DNA from: Streptomyces scabiei 87.22 | GTDB taxonomy: Bacteria; Actinomycetota; Actinomycetes; Streptomycetales; Streptomycetaceae | Direction: 5' to 3' | Length of the DNA: 64,000 nt | Assembly: GCF_000091305.1 (NCBI RefSeq) | Contig: NC_013929.1 | Location: 2,790,001-2,854,000, forward strand | Shown here: one piece after another, positions 1-8,492 of the stretch | Position numbering within the stretch: position 1 is the stretch's first letter | Layout of the letters: the number at the start of each line of letters is the position of its first letter | Translations under genes and position numbers: made by a program | Notes under the pieces: model-generated | Told to the model about the DNA's origin: nothing | The model's database searches: none | The model's input: the letters and a program-made list of their open reading frames with translations, nothing else

Positions 1-1
1 C

Positions 2-523
2 CTGTCCAGCACGTCCTCCGTGGCACACCAGCTGATGGCGCTGGAGCGCAAGGGCTTCCTGCGGCGCGACCCGCACCGCCCGCGTGCGTACGAGGTCCGC
101 GGCTCCGACCAGGCCTCGGCCCAGCCGACGGACACCGCGGGCAAGCCGGCCGCCTCGTACGTGCCGCTCGTGGGCCGGATCGCCGCCGGTGGCCCGATCC
201 TCGCCGAGGAGTCCGTCGAGGACGTGTTCCCGCTGCCCCGCCAGCTGGTGGGTGACGGCGAGCTCTTCGTCCTCAAGGTCGTGGGCGACTCCATGATCGA
301 GGCCGCCATCTGTGACGGGGACTGGGTGACGGTCCGCCGTCAGCCCGTCGCCGAGAACGGCGACATCGTGGCCGCCATGCTGGACGGCGAGGCCACGGTC
401 AAGCGCTTCAAGCGCGAGGACGGCCACGTCTGGCTGCTCCCGCACAACGCCGCCTACGAGCCCATCCCGGGTGACGACGCGACCATCCTCGGCAAGGTGG
501 TGGCCGTTCTGCGCCGCGTCTGA
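2..523 (+). CDS. lexA: LexA repressor, 5'-truncated by window edge
   Basis: SOS repressor that binds operators of DNA-repair genes and self-cleaves when RecA filaments form. The reading frame is already open at the first base, so the N-terminal part of the winged helix is outside the window; the visible part opens with [20 protein letters not shown], the end of the DNA-binding domain. The S24 peptidase half is complete: the Ala-Gly cleavage site in RIAAGGPI, the catalytic serine in GDSMIEA and the catalytic lysine in GEATVKRF. It ends with TGA at 521-523 and converges on the helicase gene. The first in-frame GTG, at base 20, lies inside the domain and is not the true start. recA, its co-protease, is about 32 kb away in the same window. 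Confidence 0.96.
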   Translation: MSSTSSVAHQLMALERKGFLRRDPHRPRAYEVRGSDQASAQPTDTAGKPAASYVPLVGRIAAGGPILAEESVEDVFPLPRQLVGDGELFVLKVVGDSMIEAAICDGDWVTVRRQPVAENGDIVAAMLDGEATVKRFKREDGHVWLLPHNAAYEPIPGDDATILGKVVAVLRRV

Positions 524-569
524 CCCACCGCGGCGGACGGCCCGTGCCCGTCCCCGCCCCTGATCCGGG

Positions 570-617
570 CCCCGGAATCCACTGCGCCGGTTCCGGGGTC
601 CTGGGCTGTCCAGGACC
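570..617. terminator. two small hairpins 3' of lexA
   Basis: Two adjacent inverted repeats follow lexA. Arms CCCCGGAA (570-577) and TTCCGGGG (591-598) have a 13-base loop. Arms GGTCCTGG (597-604) and CCAGGACC (610-617) have a 5-base loop. No U-tract follows, as is usual in Streptomyces. They probably assist the larger hairpin immediately downstream. Confidence 0.45.
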
Positions 618-658
618 CGCCGAGAGCATGCATGCTGCGGGCCCGACACCGTGCGCGG

Positions 659-706
659 AACGGCCGGCGGCCCGACCCGATGGTTCGGGTCGGGCCGCCG
701 GCCGTT
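659..706. terminator. bidirectional terminator between lexA and the helicase gene
   Basis: Bases 659-680 and 685-706 form a perfect 22-bp inverted repeat with a TGGT tetraloop. It lies between two convergent genes and ends two bases before the helicase stop codon (709-711). The perfect stem, tight loop and position support a factor-independent terminator working in both directions. Confidence 0.85.
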
Positions 707-708
707 GG

Positions 709-2745
709 TCACGCTTCCGCCGTCTCGGCTTCCGCCTCTTCTGCCCTGTCTTCCGCCTTGTCTTCCGCCTTGTCTTCCGCCTTGTCCTTCGCCGCGCTGT
801 CGATCGCGGCGAGCGACCTGCGGACCTGGTTGCGGTCCGTCGTGTACCAGAAGTCGGGCAGGGATGCCTTCAGATAGCTGCCGTACCGCGCGGTCGCCAG
901 CCGCTGATCCAGGACGGCGACCACACCACGGTCGCCTTGCGCCCGTACGAGGCGGCCGGCGCCCTGGGCCATCAGCAGGGCCGCGTGGGTGGCGGCGACG
1001 GCCATGAAGCCATTGCCGCCCGCCTCCTCGACGGCCTTCTGCCGGGCGCTCATCAGAGGATCGTCGGGGCGCGGGAACGGGATCTTGTCCATGACGACCA
1101 GCTGGCAGCTGGGGCCGGGCACGTCCACGCCCTGCCAGAGCGACAGCGTGCCGAAGAGGCAGGTTCTCGGGTCGGCCGCGAAGCCCTTGATCAGCTCGCC
1201 GAGGGTCTCCTCACCCTGGAGCAGGATCGGGTACTCCGGGATCCGGACCCGCAGCTCCTCCGCGGCCAGCTGGGCGGCCCGCATCGACGAGAACAGACCG
1301 AGGGTCCGACCGCCCGCCGCCTGGATCAGCTCCGTCAGCTCGTCCAGCATGTCCGCCCGGTCGCCGTCCCGCGCGGGCCGCGACAGATGCTTGGCGACGT
1401 AGAGAATGCCCTGCCGCGGGTAGTCGAACGGCGATCCGACGTCCACGCCCTTCCACTGCGGGAGGTCGTCCCCTTCGGTGCCCTCCGGCGCCAGCCCCAG
1501 GGACGCGCCCACGCCGTTGAAGTCGCCGCCCAGCTTGAGCGTGGCCGAGGTCAGGGTGACCGACCGGTCCGCGAAGAGCTTCTCCCGCAGAAGTCCCGAC
1601 ACGGACATCGGGGCGACACGCAGGGACGCGCCGAACCGGTCATGGCGTTCGTACCAGACGACGTCCCACTCGGAGCCGTTGCTGATCCGCTCCGCCACGT
1701 CGTGCACACTCTCCACGGCCGCCAGCGCCTGCTTGCGCACGGCGTCCTCGTCCTGGACAGACTTGTCCCGCGTGCTGCCGATCGCCGAGATCACCGTACG
1801 GGCGGCGTCCCGCAGCGCCATCAGCACGTAGGCGAGATCCTCGGGGACCTCCTCCAGACGGCCCGGCAGGGCCAGCTCCATGACCCGCTCGAACCCCTCG
1901 GCAGCGGTCAGGAGCTGGTCGGCGGCCTTCTCGTTCACCAGCTTCGCCGCCCGCTTCACCGCGCGGTTGACCTGGCCCGGCGTGAGCTCGCCGGTCGCCA
2001 CACCCGTCACGCGCGACACGAGTTCATGCGCCTCGTCCACGATCAGCACCTCGTGCTGCGGAAGCACCGGCGCGCCCTCGATGGCGTCGATCGCGAGCAG
2101 CGCGTGGTTGGTGACGACCACTTCGGCGAGCTTGGCCCGCTCCCGGGCCATCTCGGCGAAGCACTCGGCGCCGTACGCGCACTTCGATGCGCCCAGGCAC
2201 TCCCGGGACGACACCGAGATCTGTGACCATGCCCGGTCGGAGACACCCGGGGTGAGGTCGTCCCGATCGCCCGTCTCGGTCTCCTGGGACCAGTCCCGCA
2301 GCCGCAGCAGGTCCTGGCCCAGCTTGCTGGAGGGCGCGGCCGCCTCGAACTGGTCGAAGAGGCCCTCCTCCTCGTCCTGCGGCACGCCTTCGTGCAGGCG
2401 GTGCAGGCAGAGGTAGTTCGACCGACCCTTGAGCATGGCGAACTCGGGGCGGCGGCGCAGCAGCGGATGCAGCGCGTCGACCGTTCTCGGCAGGTCCCGC
2501 TCCACGAGCTGGCGCTGCAGGGCCAAGGTCGCCGTCGCGACGACGACGCGCTCCCCCTGGGCGAGCGCGGGCACCAGGTAGCCGAGCGACTTTCCGGTGC
2601 CGGTGCCCGCCTGGACCAGCAGATGGGAGCCGTCGTCGATCGCCTCCGCGACGGCTTCGGCCATGGTCACCTGGCCGGGGCGCTCCGTACCGCCGACGGC
2701 GGCGACGGCGGCGTGCAGGAGTTCGTGGAGTGAGGGCTTCGTCAT
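709..2745 (-). CDS. ATP-dependent DNA helicase, DinG/XPD family
   Basis: Superfamily 2 helicase of 678 residues, expected to unwind DNA 5' to 3' during repair. Near the N terminus (about residues 45-52) is the Walker A motif AGTGTGKS; a DEAH box appears in VDEAHEL. Four cysteines lie between them (NYLC, then ECLGASKC and AECF), the spacing expected for the XPD/DinG iron-sulphur cluster. C-terminal helicase motifs include GAGRLVR. The last ~25 residues are a charged repeat of KAED units ending in Glu/Ala, unlikely to be catalytic. It is convergent with lexA and has a damage-type promoter a few bases upstream of its ATG. The family assignment is firm; dinG is not used as a symbol because Actinobacteria carry several paralogues. 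Confidence 0.93.
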   Translation of the reverse strand: MTKPSLHELLHAAVAAVGGTERPGQVTMAEAVAEAIDDGSHLLVQAGTGTGKSLGYLVPALAQGERVVVATATLALQRQLVERDLPRTVDALHPLLRRRPEFAMLKGRSNYLCLHRLHEGVPQDEEEGLFDQFEAAAPSSKLGQDLLRLRDWSQETETGDRDDLTPGVSDRAWSQISVSSRECLGASKCAYGAECFAEMARERAKLAEVVVTNHALLAIDAIEGAPVLPQHEVLIVDEAHELVSRVTGVATGELTPGQVNRAVKRAAKLVNEKAADQLLTAAEGFERVMELALPGRLEEVPEDLAYVLMALRDAARTVISAIGSTRDKSVQDEDAVRKQALAAVESVHDVAERISNGSEWDVVWYERHDRFGASLRVAPMSVSGLLREKLFADRSVTLTSATLKLGGDFNGVGASLGLAPEGTEGDDLPQWKGVDVGSPFDYPRQGILYVAKHLSRPARDGDRADMLDELTELIQAAGGRTLGLFSSMRAAQLAAEELRVRIPEYPILLQGEETLGELIKGFAADPRTCLFGTLSLWQGVDVPGPSCQLVVMDKIPFPRPDDPLMSARQKAVEEAGGNGFMAVAATHAALLMAQGAGRLVRAQGDRGVVAVLDQRLATARYGSYLKASLPDFWYTTDRNQVRRSLAAIDSAAKDKAEDKAEDKAEDRAEEAEAETAEA
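748..783. repeat. 12-bp tandem repeat encoding KAED units
   Basis: Three perfect consecutive copies of GTCTTCCGCCTT (748-759, 760-771, 772-783), followed by a degenerate fourth, lie in the 3' end of the helicase gene. On the coding strand they give Lys-Ala-Glu-Asp repeats. Such a repeat can change copy number by slippage without breaking the frame. Confidence 0.8.
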
Positions 2746-2754
2746 AGCGCGACC

Positions 2755-2777
2755 ACCCTACGGGTCACCACTGACAA
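2755..2777 (-). promoter_or_regulatory. RecA-NDp/PafBC-type damage promoter of the helicase gene
   Basis: On the minus strand TTGTCAGTG (2777-2769) is followed by 8 bases and TAGGGT (2760-2755). This matches the actinobacterial LexA-independent damage promoter TTGTCRGTG-N8-TANNNT, recognised by PafBC in mycobacteria. The -10 hexamer ends 9 bases before the ATG at 2745, so the transcript should start within a few bases of the start codon, giving an almost leaderless mRNA. The motif match is direct; regulation by a PafBC orthologue is inferred. Confidence 0.8.
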
Positions 2778-2991
2778 ACGGGTTATCAAGGCGGAGTCAC
2801 GGGGCGTGAGGGGCGGATTCAAGGGCGTTTCTCTTCGTCTTCTCTTCGTCGGAGCGGGCGGATTCCCCGGGGGCCGGAAATCGCGTCGGCGCGAACCGGG
2901 AACCGATCCGGCGCGGGCGGTGTACCAAAAATGACGGCACCGCAGCGGATCCACGTCGGACCCGGGTCGGATCCACGACGGACCGTCGGAT

Positions 2992-3756
2992 CTACATCAA
3001 GTCGCGCAGGAGTCGGTCTCTGATCATGAGGGCGGCCCGCTTGTCGGGCAGGTCGGCCTCCGCGGAGAACCGGAATCCCGCGCTCAGGAACGCGGAGACG
3101 GAGGGAAAGTTGCGAAGGTCGGGTTCCGCCACGACGCGGGCACAGGAAGGTCTTCTGTCGAGGATGAGATCGGCGACGGAGCGGAGCAGGATGGCGCCGA
3201 GACCGCGCCCCCGCTCGGCCACGGGGCCGATGAGGAGATGGACTCCCGTGTCGTGCGGACGGGCGGGGTAGTGGCGGGCGAGGGGGTCGAGGTCCGCCCG
3301 GTAGATCTCCCAGTAGCTCATCGGGGTGCCGTCCAGCACGCCGAGGCAGGGCACGCTGCGGCCGTCCCCGGCGAGCTGGGTCCGCAGGTGGTCCGCGGTC
3401 ACGTCCTCGGGTCCGGCCAGCTTCCAGTAGGAGGCCACGGTCGAGTCGTTCATCCAGTGGGAGATCAGCGGTAGCTCCCGTTCGAGGCGAACGGGGACGA
3501 GGTGCAGAGTGCCCGCCGGGGTGACGACCGGCCCCCAGTCGGCGAGGTGGTCGAGCAGTTCGCCCTTGGCCGGCGAGCTTTGCTGGCCCGCCTCGGTCTC
3601 CCCGACGCGTGCGTCGCCGTCCTCGGACAGCAGTGCCAGGAAGTCGTCGGTCAGGCGCAGTTCCAGCGTGTCCTCATTGCACGTCGGGGTCGAGGCGGGG
3701 CCGGTGTGCATGCTCGCTCCGGTGCTCGCGTGGGTGCTCGCGTCTGTGGGAGCCAC
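2992..3756 (-). CDS. GNAT acetyltransferase of siderophore biosynthesis (RhbD/IucB-like)
   Basis: A 254-residue protein whose C-terminal ~170 residues match the IucB/RhbD/AlcB siderophore acyltransferase family: a region rich in aromatic and acidic residues around MNDSTVASYWKL, the RGRGLGAILLRSVADL acetyl-CoA loop, and a closing FRFSAEADLPDKRAALM block. The family acylates an amine or hydroxylamine of a siderophore building block. The first ~60 residues are low-complexity and poorly conserved. The GTG start at 3756 is supported by an upstream GAGAGGA. It lies 98 bp downstream of the IucA/IucC gene in the same direction and is the last gene of the locus. Confidence 0.88.
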   Translation of the reverse strand: MAPTDASTHASTGASMHTGPASTPTCNEDTLELRLTDDFLALLSEDGDARVGETEAGQQSSPAKGELLDHLADWGPVVTPAGTLHLVPVRLERELPLISHWMNDSTVASYWKLAGPEDVTADHLRTQLAGDGRSVPCLGVLDGTPMSYWEIYRADLDPLARHYPARPHDTGVHLLIGPVAERGRGLGAILLRSVADLILDRRPSCARVVAEPDLRNFPSVSAFLSAGFRFSAEADLPDKRAALMIRDRLLRDLM

Positions 3757-3854
3757 GGCGACGTTCCTCTCAGGAGATCGGGTGGGTCATGTTCCTCGGG
3801 GCTGAAGGGAGGCGCATCGACGCGGACGAGCGGGCCGTGCGGCGGCCGGGCCGG

Positions 3855-6206
3855 TCAGCGGTGGAGGGGGTTGGTGATCGTGACGTAGACGGACTGGGTG
3901 TCGACGGGGCCCACGAGTTCGTCCAGGCCGTGGAGACGGGTCAGGAGGTTTGCCTTGCAGCGCAGGACAGGTGAGTCGAGCAGCCGGGCCGGCAGGCTGG
4001 TGTTCAACCGGGCAGGGCCGGTGGCGATGTGCGTGAGGAAGCGGCGGAAGGCAGCCAGCAGGAGTCGCTCGTCGCCGAGGCCCTGCGAGCCGAACGCACC
4101 GATCAGGCCGAGCACGTTGTTGATACCGAGGTAGTACGCGAAGCGTTCGTCTGCGACCTCGTCGGAGACGAAGGTGTCACTGCGCTCGCCGATGCCGGGC
4201 AGTCGGGCTGCGAGATCCGCGCGGCGGGACTCACGGAAGTAGTAGCCCTGGTTGTCCCGGTACCGGCCCCCGACGGGCCAGCCGTCGGGGTCAAGGAGGA
4301 CGAGCGTGTTCTGCTGGTGCGCTTCGAGGGCGATCCCGGCCTCGCTGTCCAGCCACAGCACGGGCCGCACGACCTGCTCCAGATAGCGCAGGAACCACTC
4401 GACGGCGACGGCTCCTCGGGGACGGCCGGTGCGCACGGTGAGACGGGTGAGGACGTCGGCGAGTCGTGACCGCATGAGGAGGTGTACATCAGCAGGGGCG
4501 TCGACTCCGTGGTGGACGACGCCGTCGGCGGGCCGCGTCGGATGAGCCGAGGCGTACGGCCTCGGTGAGACGAGTCCCGCGACGCAGGACACGTCGTCCG
4601 CCGCGCCGAAGGGGTTGTGCCGGACGATCACGTCCAGACCGGGCAGGGGGCCGCCCTCGGGTGTGGTGACCCCCAGCCACGCCGGGTCGCGAACGATGTC
4701 GAAGCAGGGGTGGGCCGCCTGCCACTGGGCGGTCAGGCCGGAGCGGAGCAGGCGGTGGACCTCGACACCGCGGTGGAGTTCCTTGCGGAGGTTCTCGCGA
4801 CGGGAGTTGGTGATGCACAGGCCCAGCGAGAGCTTCAGCATCGCGGGGGTGTCGGTCCGGTGAACGGTACGCAGGGAGGAGGTTGGATGCCACGGGTCAC
4901 CGTGCGGACCCAGGTCCCTGATCAGGCCGGCGTCGAACAGCGCGGCGACGGCCGTACGGCGTCGGACTTCACGGAGTTGCCAGGGATGCACGGGCAGGGC
5001 GCCGTGGCCCTCCGGCAACGGCAGTCCCGGACCGGCCAGCCGGGCGGTCAGCTGGTCGGCGGGGACGACACGACCGCGCTCGGTCCAGGCCGAGTCGGCG
5101 GACAGGACGGAGGGAGCGACCGCCAGCCAGTTCAGCGGAAAGGAGCCGCGCGACTCCGGTGAGTAGAGCCGGGCCTCGATCTCCGAGAGACCGTCCCGGC
5201 TCTTGGGGGTGGGGTGCAGGGGGTGACCGAGGAGGAGCCCCTGCTCGGCGGCACGGAACCGGTCCGGACCGTCGGCGGGCGCGGCCCGACGCTCGGCGAG
5301 GAACATGGCCACGCGGCGGGCGGAGTCGGCGACCCGTCCGATCAGATCGCAGGGGTCGGTCTGATCGAGCGTGTCGGGGTGGTCGAGCGGCTCGGGGTGG
5401 TCCGGTGCGCTCGTGGTGAGGGGCGTGGGGGCGTGCGTTGCGGTGGGCCGCGGCGCCTGGGTGCCCGTCAGGCGTGAACCTCGCGTGGTCGGTCCACCCA
5501 CCAGCAGGGCCGCCACCGCGGCCGCGTCGAGAGGCGGTGTGTTCTCGGGGGTGCCGGCAAGGTACGGCGGGCCGAAGCGGTGCCAGCCGGTGAGGGACCA
5601 GTAGTGCACCGGGACATGGAGTGCTGTGCCCGAAGTGGGGAGGGGGATGTGGAGGGTGCCGTCGTGGGGGCAGGTGAGGTTGTGTTCGCGAACCCAGCAG
5701 CGCAACAGGTTCTCGGTCGCCGCCGCCTGGGCCGCGGTGTGCGGGTCGGGGTGGTGCAGGGGGTCGGTGGACGGGGCGTGCGGCGGCTCGACGATCCGGA
5801 TCCTGTCGGCGTGGCCAAGGGCCGGCTGGTGGTGCTCTTGGCCTGGCTCGGCAGGTGGCTGAGCGGGTGCGGCTTGGCGAGGGACCGGCAGGACCTGACC
5901 GGGCGATGGCTCGGTGTCACGGGACTCCGCCGCAGGCCGCATGGGCCTCTGTACGACCGAGACGGCCCCTCTCTCGGACCGGCCGGGCGTCGGGGTGGCC
6001 GGGCCGCGCCCAGGGGCCGCCGGGTCGGAGGCGAGGGCATGAGAGTCGGGGCCGATGGCGGTCGAGCCGGAGGCCGGGGCGGGAGAGCCCGGGGCCAGGG
6101 TGGTCGGGCCGGAGGCCAGGAGCGCGCGCTCCGGGACAGGGGTGGCGGGCACGCCGGAACGCGGCGCAACCCGATCGAACCGCGGCCCGAGTTGGCCGAC
6201 CCTCAT
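3855..6206 (-). CDS. IucA/IucC-family NRPS-independent siderophore synthetase
   Basis: ATP-dependent synthetase that joins a carboxylate such as citrate to an amine or hydroxylamine. Recognisable family sequence starts at ENLLRCWVREH and includes the His-rich HPTPKSRDG and PVHPWQLREV motifs, KLSLGLCITNSRR, and the EAHQQNTLVLLD and RDNQGYYFRESR active-site blocks, then a FhuF-like C-terminal region. The frame is open to 6602, which would give 915 residues, but the extra sequence is Pro/Ala-rich. Third-position GC falls clearly upstream of about 6280, so I place the start at the ATG at 6206 (783 residues); 5942 is another candidate. Family members are usually about 600 residues, so a non-conserved N-terminal extension remains. 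A second Thr/Pro/Asp-rich insertion follows LLVGGPTTRG. Function is certain, start is not. Confidence 0.88.
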   Translation of the reverse strand: MRVGQLGPRFDRVAPRSGVPATPVPERALLASGPTTLAPGSPAPASGSTAIGPDSHALASDPAAPGRGPATPTPGRSERGAVSVVQRPMRPAAESRDTEPSPGQVLPVPRQAAPAQPPAEPGQEHHQPALGHADRIRIVEPPHAPSTDPLHHPDPHTAAQAAATENLLRCWVREHNLTCPHDGTLHIPLPTSGTALHVPVHYWSLTGWHRFGPPYLAGTPENTPPLDAAAVAALLVGGPTTRGSRLTGTQAPRPTATHAPTPLTTSAPDHPEPLDHPDTLDQTDPCDLIGRVADSARRVAMFLAERRAAPADGPDRFRAAEQGLLLGHPLHPTPKSRDGLSEIEARLYSPESRGSFPLNWLAVAPSVLSADSAWTERGRVVPADQLTARLAGPGLPLPEGHGALPVHPWQLREVRRRTAVAALFDAGLIRDLGPHGDPWHPTSSLRTVHRTDTPAMLKLSLGLCITNSRRENLRKELHRGVEVHRLLRSGLTAQWQAAHPCFDIVRDPAWLGVTTPEGGPLPGLDVIVRHNPFGAADDVSCVAGLVSPRPYASAHPTRPADGVVHHGVDAPADVHLLMRSRLADVLTRLTVRTGRPRGAVAVEWFLRYLEQVVRPVLWLDSEAGIALEAHQQNTLVLLDPDGWPVGGRYRDNQGYYFRESRRADLAARLPGIGERSDTFVSDEVADERFAYYLGINNVLGLIGAFGSQGLGDERLLLAAFRRFLTHIATGPARLNTSLPARLLDSPVLRCKANLLTRLHGLDELVGPVDTQSVYVTITNPLHR

Positions 6207-6567
6207 GTCCCTGTGGGCAGGCGATGGCTCGGCGTCGGGTCGGCTCGGGGACAGGGAGGCGCATGCCTTCGTGTCGTGATCGTGAGTGTGGGCCTCGGGG
6301 TCGGGCTGCGGCTTCAAGGCGGTTCCTGGGGTTGCTCGTGCGGAGGGCAGTCGCGGGGTGCCCGCGGTCCGGCGTGGCCGGGGCAAGTGCGGGGGCTGTG
6401 GGGCTGTGAGTTGTGGAGCTGCGGAAGGGGGCGGGGTGTCGGTGCTTCGAGGACATGTCCGGCTCGGTCGTGGGCTGGTGGCCGGATGGGTCGGTGCCCG
6501 GGGTGCGTGGCTGGTCCGGGGACGGGGTGGAGGCCGCGCCGGGCGGTATGGCGGGTCGGCTCGCTGC
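6207..6567. other. spacer between aminotransferase and synthetase genes
   Basis: This stretch separates the aminotransferase stop from the preferred synthetase start. The synthetase frame stays open across it, reading a Pro/Arg-rich sequence with poor third-position GC bias. I see no independent gene, no terminator hairpin and no clear promoter. It may be untranslated leader or an N-terminal extension of the synthetase. Confidence 0.4.
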
Positions 6568-8061
6568 TCAGCCGCCGGGCGGGTCTCCCGGGCCTCCGGC
6601 ACGCTCGGGCACCGGCCGCACCGAATGGCGCTCGTCGGCGGTGGCGGCCACCGAGGCGATCGCGTCCGTCAGGCGGTCGAGTACGGCCTCCGCCTGCTCG
6701 TCGGTGATCGTGAGGGGTGGGAGGAGGCGGACGACGCCGGCCTGGCCGCCACTCAGATCGACGATCAGGCCGCGACGGAGGCATGCACGCTGGACGGCGG
6801 TGGCCAGGCTGGGGGCGGGCGGGGGCGGACCCGTGCCCTCGGGAGGAGAGCACACTCCGGGGATGACCATCTCGATACCGAGCATCAGCCCACGGCCGCG
6901 CACATCACCGACACAGGCGAAATGATCCGCGAGGCCCCGGAGTTGCGTGAGCATTCGGGTGCCCAGCAGCTCGGCACGTGCGGCGAGGCCGTTCTCACGG
7001 ACGTGGGCGAGGGTGGCGGTACCGGCGGCCATGGCCAGCTGGTTGCCACGGAAGGTGTCCGCGGGGGCGCCCGGTTGCCAGACGTCGAGGTCGTCGCGGT
7101 GGACCACGACGGAGAGCGGGAGGCTGCCGCCGATGGCTTTGGACAGGACCATCACGTCGGGGACGATGCCGCTGTGTTCGACGGCCCAGAACCGGCCGGT
7201 GCGGCCCACTCCCGTCTGGACCTCGTCGGCGATCAGCGGGATCGAGCGGGCCGCGGTGATCTCGCGCATGCGGCGGAACCAGCCGTCCGGGGCGGGAACG
7301 ACTCCTCCCTCGCCCTGGACCGGTTCGAGGATCATGCCCGCCGGCCGGGGTACGCCGTGCCTGACGTCGTCGAGGACCGACTCGGTCGCGCGGGCGGCGA
7401 GTTCGGCGCCGCGTTCGCCGCCCGTGCCGAAGGGACAGCGGTAGTCCTGCGGGTAGGGCAGACGTGTCAGCCGCGCGCCCTGGGAGCCTCCGGCCACGTC
7501 CAGTGCCCCGGTGGTCGTGCCGTGGCAGGCGCCGGTGAAGGCGAGCATCCCTGTGCGTCCGGTCGCCGCACGGACCAGGGCGCAGGCCGCCTCGACCGCG
7601 TCCGTGGCGGCGGGTCCGCAGAACTGGACGCGTGCGCGGTCCGCGAGCCCTGGGGGAAGGGTGCGGAACAGTTCGGTGACGAAGGCGTCCTTCACCGGAG
7701 TGGCCAGGTCGAGGACCTGAAGGGGAGCGCCCGAGTCGAGCACCTTCCGGATGGCTTCGAGGACGACCGGATGGTTGTGGCCGAGGGCGAGGGTGCCGGC
7801 GCCGGACAGACAGTCGAGGTAGCGGCGGCCGTCGGCGCCTTCGATGGTCAGCCCTCGTGCGCGGACGGGCACGAGGGGCAGGGTGTGCGCATAGGTGCGC
7901 GCCGCCGGCTCGCGGGCTGCCTGCCGCCGCAGGATCCTCTCGTGCGCCCGGGCCGGTCCGTCGTCTTCCCGTCGTGTGCGGGCCCGTTCGTCCTCGTGTC
8001 CCGAACGTGTTCGCCCGGGCTCGTGGCCCGTCGGCGTCACAGCAGACTCGGTCACCGCCAC
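6568..8061 (-). CDS. diaminobutyrate-2-oxoglutarate aminotransferase family protein
   Basis: Class III PLP-dependent aminotransferase of 497 residues, like RhbA of rhizobactin synthesis and the DABA aminotransferases. It should transfer an amino group to aspartate semialdehyde to make L-2,4-diaminobutyrate, the amine for the siderophore. Visible features: DCLSGAGTLALGHNHP near residue 90, the PLP-binding ACHGTTTGALDV, the aspartate in LIADEVQTGVGRTG, the Schiff-base lysine in MVLSKAIGGSLPLS, and the TFRGNQLAMAAG block. The first ~45 residues are unconserved and charged. The GTG start is preceded by GGGAGGA 8-9 bases upstream. It is the first gene of the siderophore locus. Confidence 0.9.
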   Translation of the reverse strand: MAVTESAVTPTGHEPGRTRSGHEDERARTRREDDGPARAHERILRRQAAREPAARTYAHTLPLVPVRARGLTIEGADGRRYLDCLSGAGTLALGHNHPVVLEAIRKVLDSGAPLQVLDLATPVKDAFVTELFRTLPPGLADRARVQFCGPAATDAVEAACALVRAATGRTGMLAFTGACHGTTTGALDVAGGSQGARLTRLPYPQDYRCPFGTGGERGAELAARATESVLDDVRHGVPRPAGMILEPVQGEGGVVPAPDGWFRRMREITAARSIPLIADEVQTGVGRTGRFWAVEHSGIVPDVMVLSKAIGGSLPLSVVVHRDDLDVWQPGAPADTFRGNQLAMAAGTATLAHVRENGLAARAELLGTRMLTQLRGLADHFACVGDVRGRGLMLGIEMVIPGVCSPPEGTGPPPPAPSLATAVQRACLRRGLIVDLSGGQAGVVRLLPPLTITDEQAEAVLDRLTDAIASVAATADERHSVRPVPERAGGPGDPPGG

Positions 8062-8492
8062 GACTGCACTTCCTCCCGCTGTCCGAAGGCGAGTTGGCAG
8101 GGGTCACCGAGCACCGGCGGGTCCCCGCACCTTCCAACGACGGGACTCGCACGGGGAAGCGGGTGGGACGAAGATCCTTGCCGTGACGGAACCGTTGCCC
8201 TTCCCTCGGATGTCCCTCACAACGACCGCATAGGGTGTGGTGCCGTTCCGAAGGACGCGGATCGGCGAATCCGTGGCAGGCCGCGCAGACGGCTGCCGGG
8301 TACGTCTCCCGAGTACGGCGACCGTGCCGGACGGCCACGGTCGAGGCAGACGACCGCGTACGAAGAAACTGAGGTACGGAGCCGCGCGATGCCGTGTCGG
8401 TTACGTACAAGGAGGCGGTGGGCGCGCGGGGGACCGTGCGTGACCCGCCTCGGCAGCACAGAGTTCTCAACCGCCCCAGGGGAGTTCAGACC
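8062..8492. promoter_or_regulatory. divergent control region, siderophore locus / protease
   Basis: Region between two divergent genes that should hold both promoters. I looked for the Streptomyces DmdR1/IdeR iron box (TTAGGTTAGSCTAACCTAA-like) on both strands and saw no convincing match. An imperfect inverted repeat GACCGTG (8320-8326) / CACGGTC (8336-8342) is present. The open frames crossing the region lack family similarity and look accidental. No sigma-factor site is clear enough to mark. Confidence 0.35.

Noticed and set aside
8237-8443. 68-codon plus-strand ORF upstream of the protease
   Set aside because: Arg-rich, no ribosome site or similarity, and lies where the divergent promoters should be.
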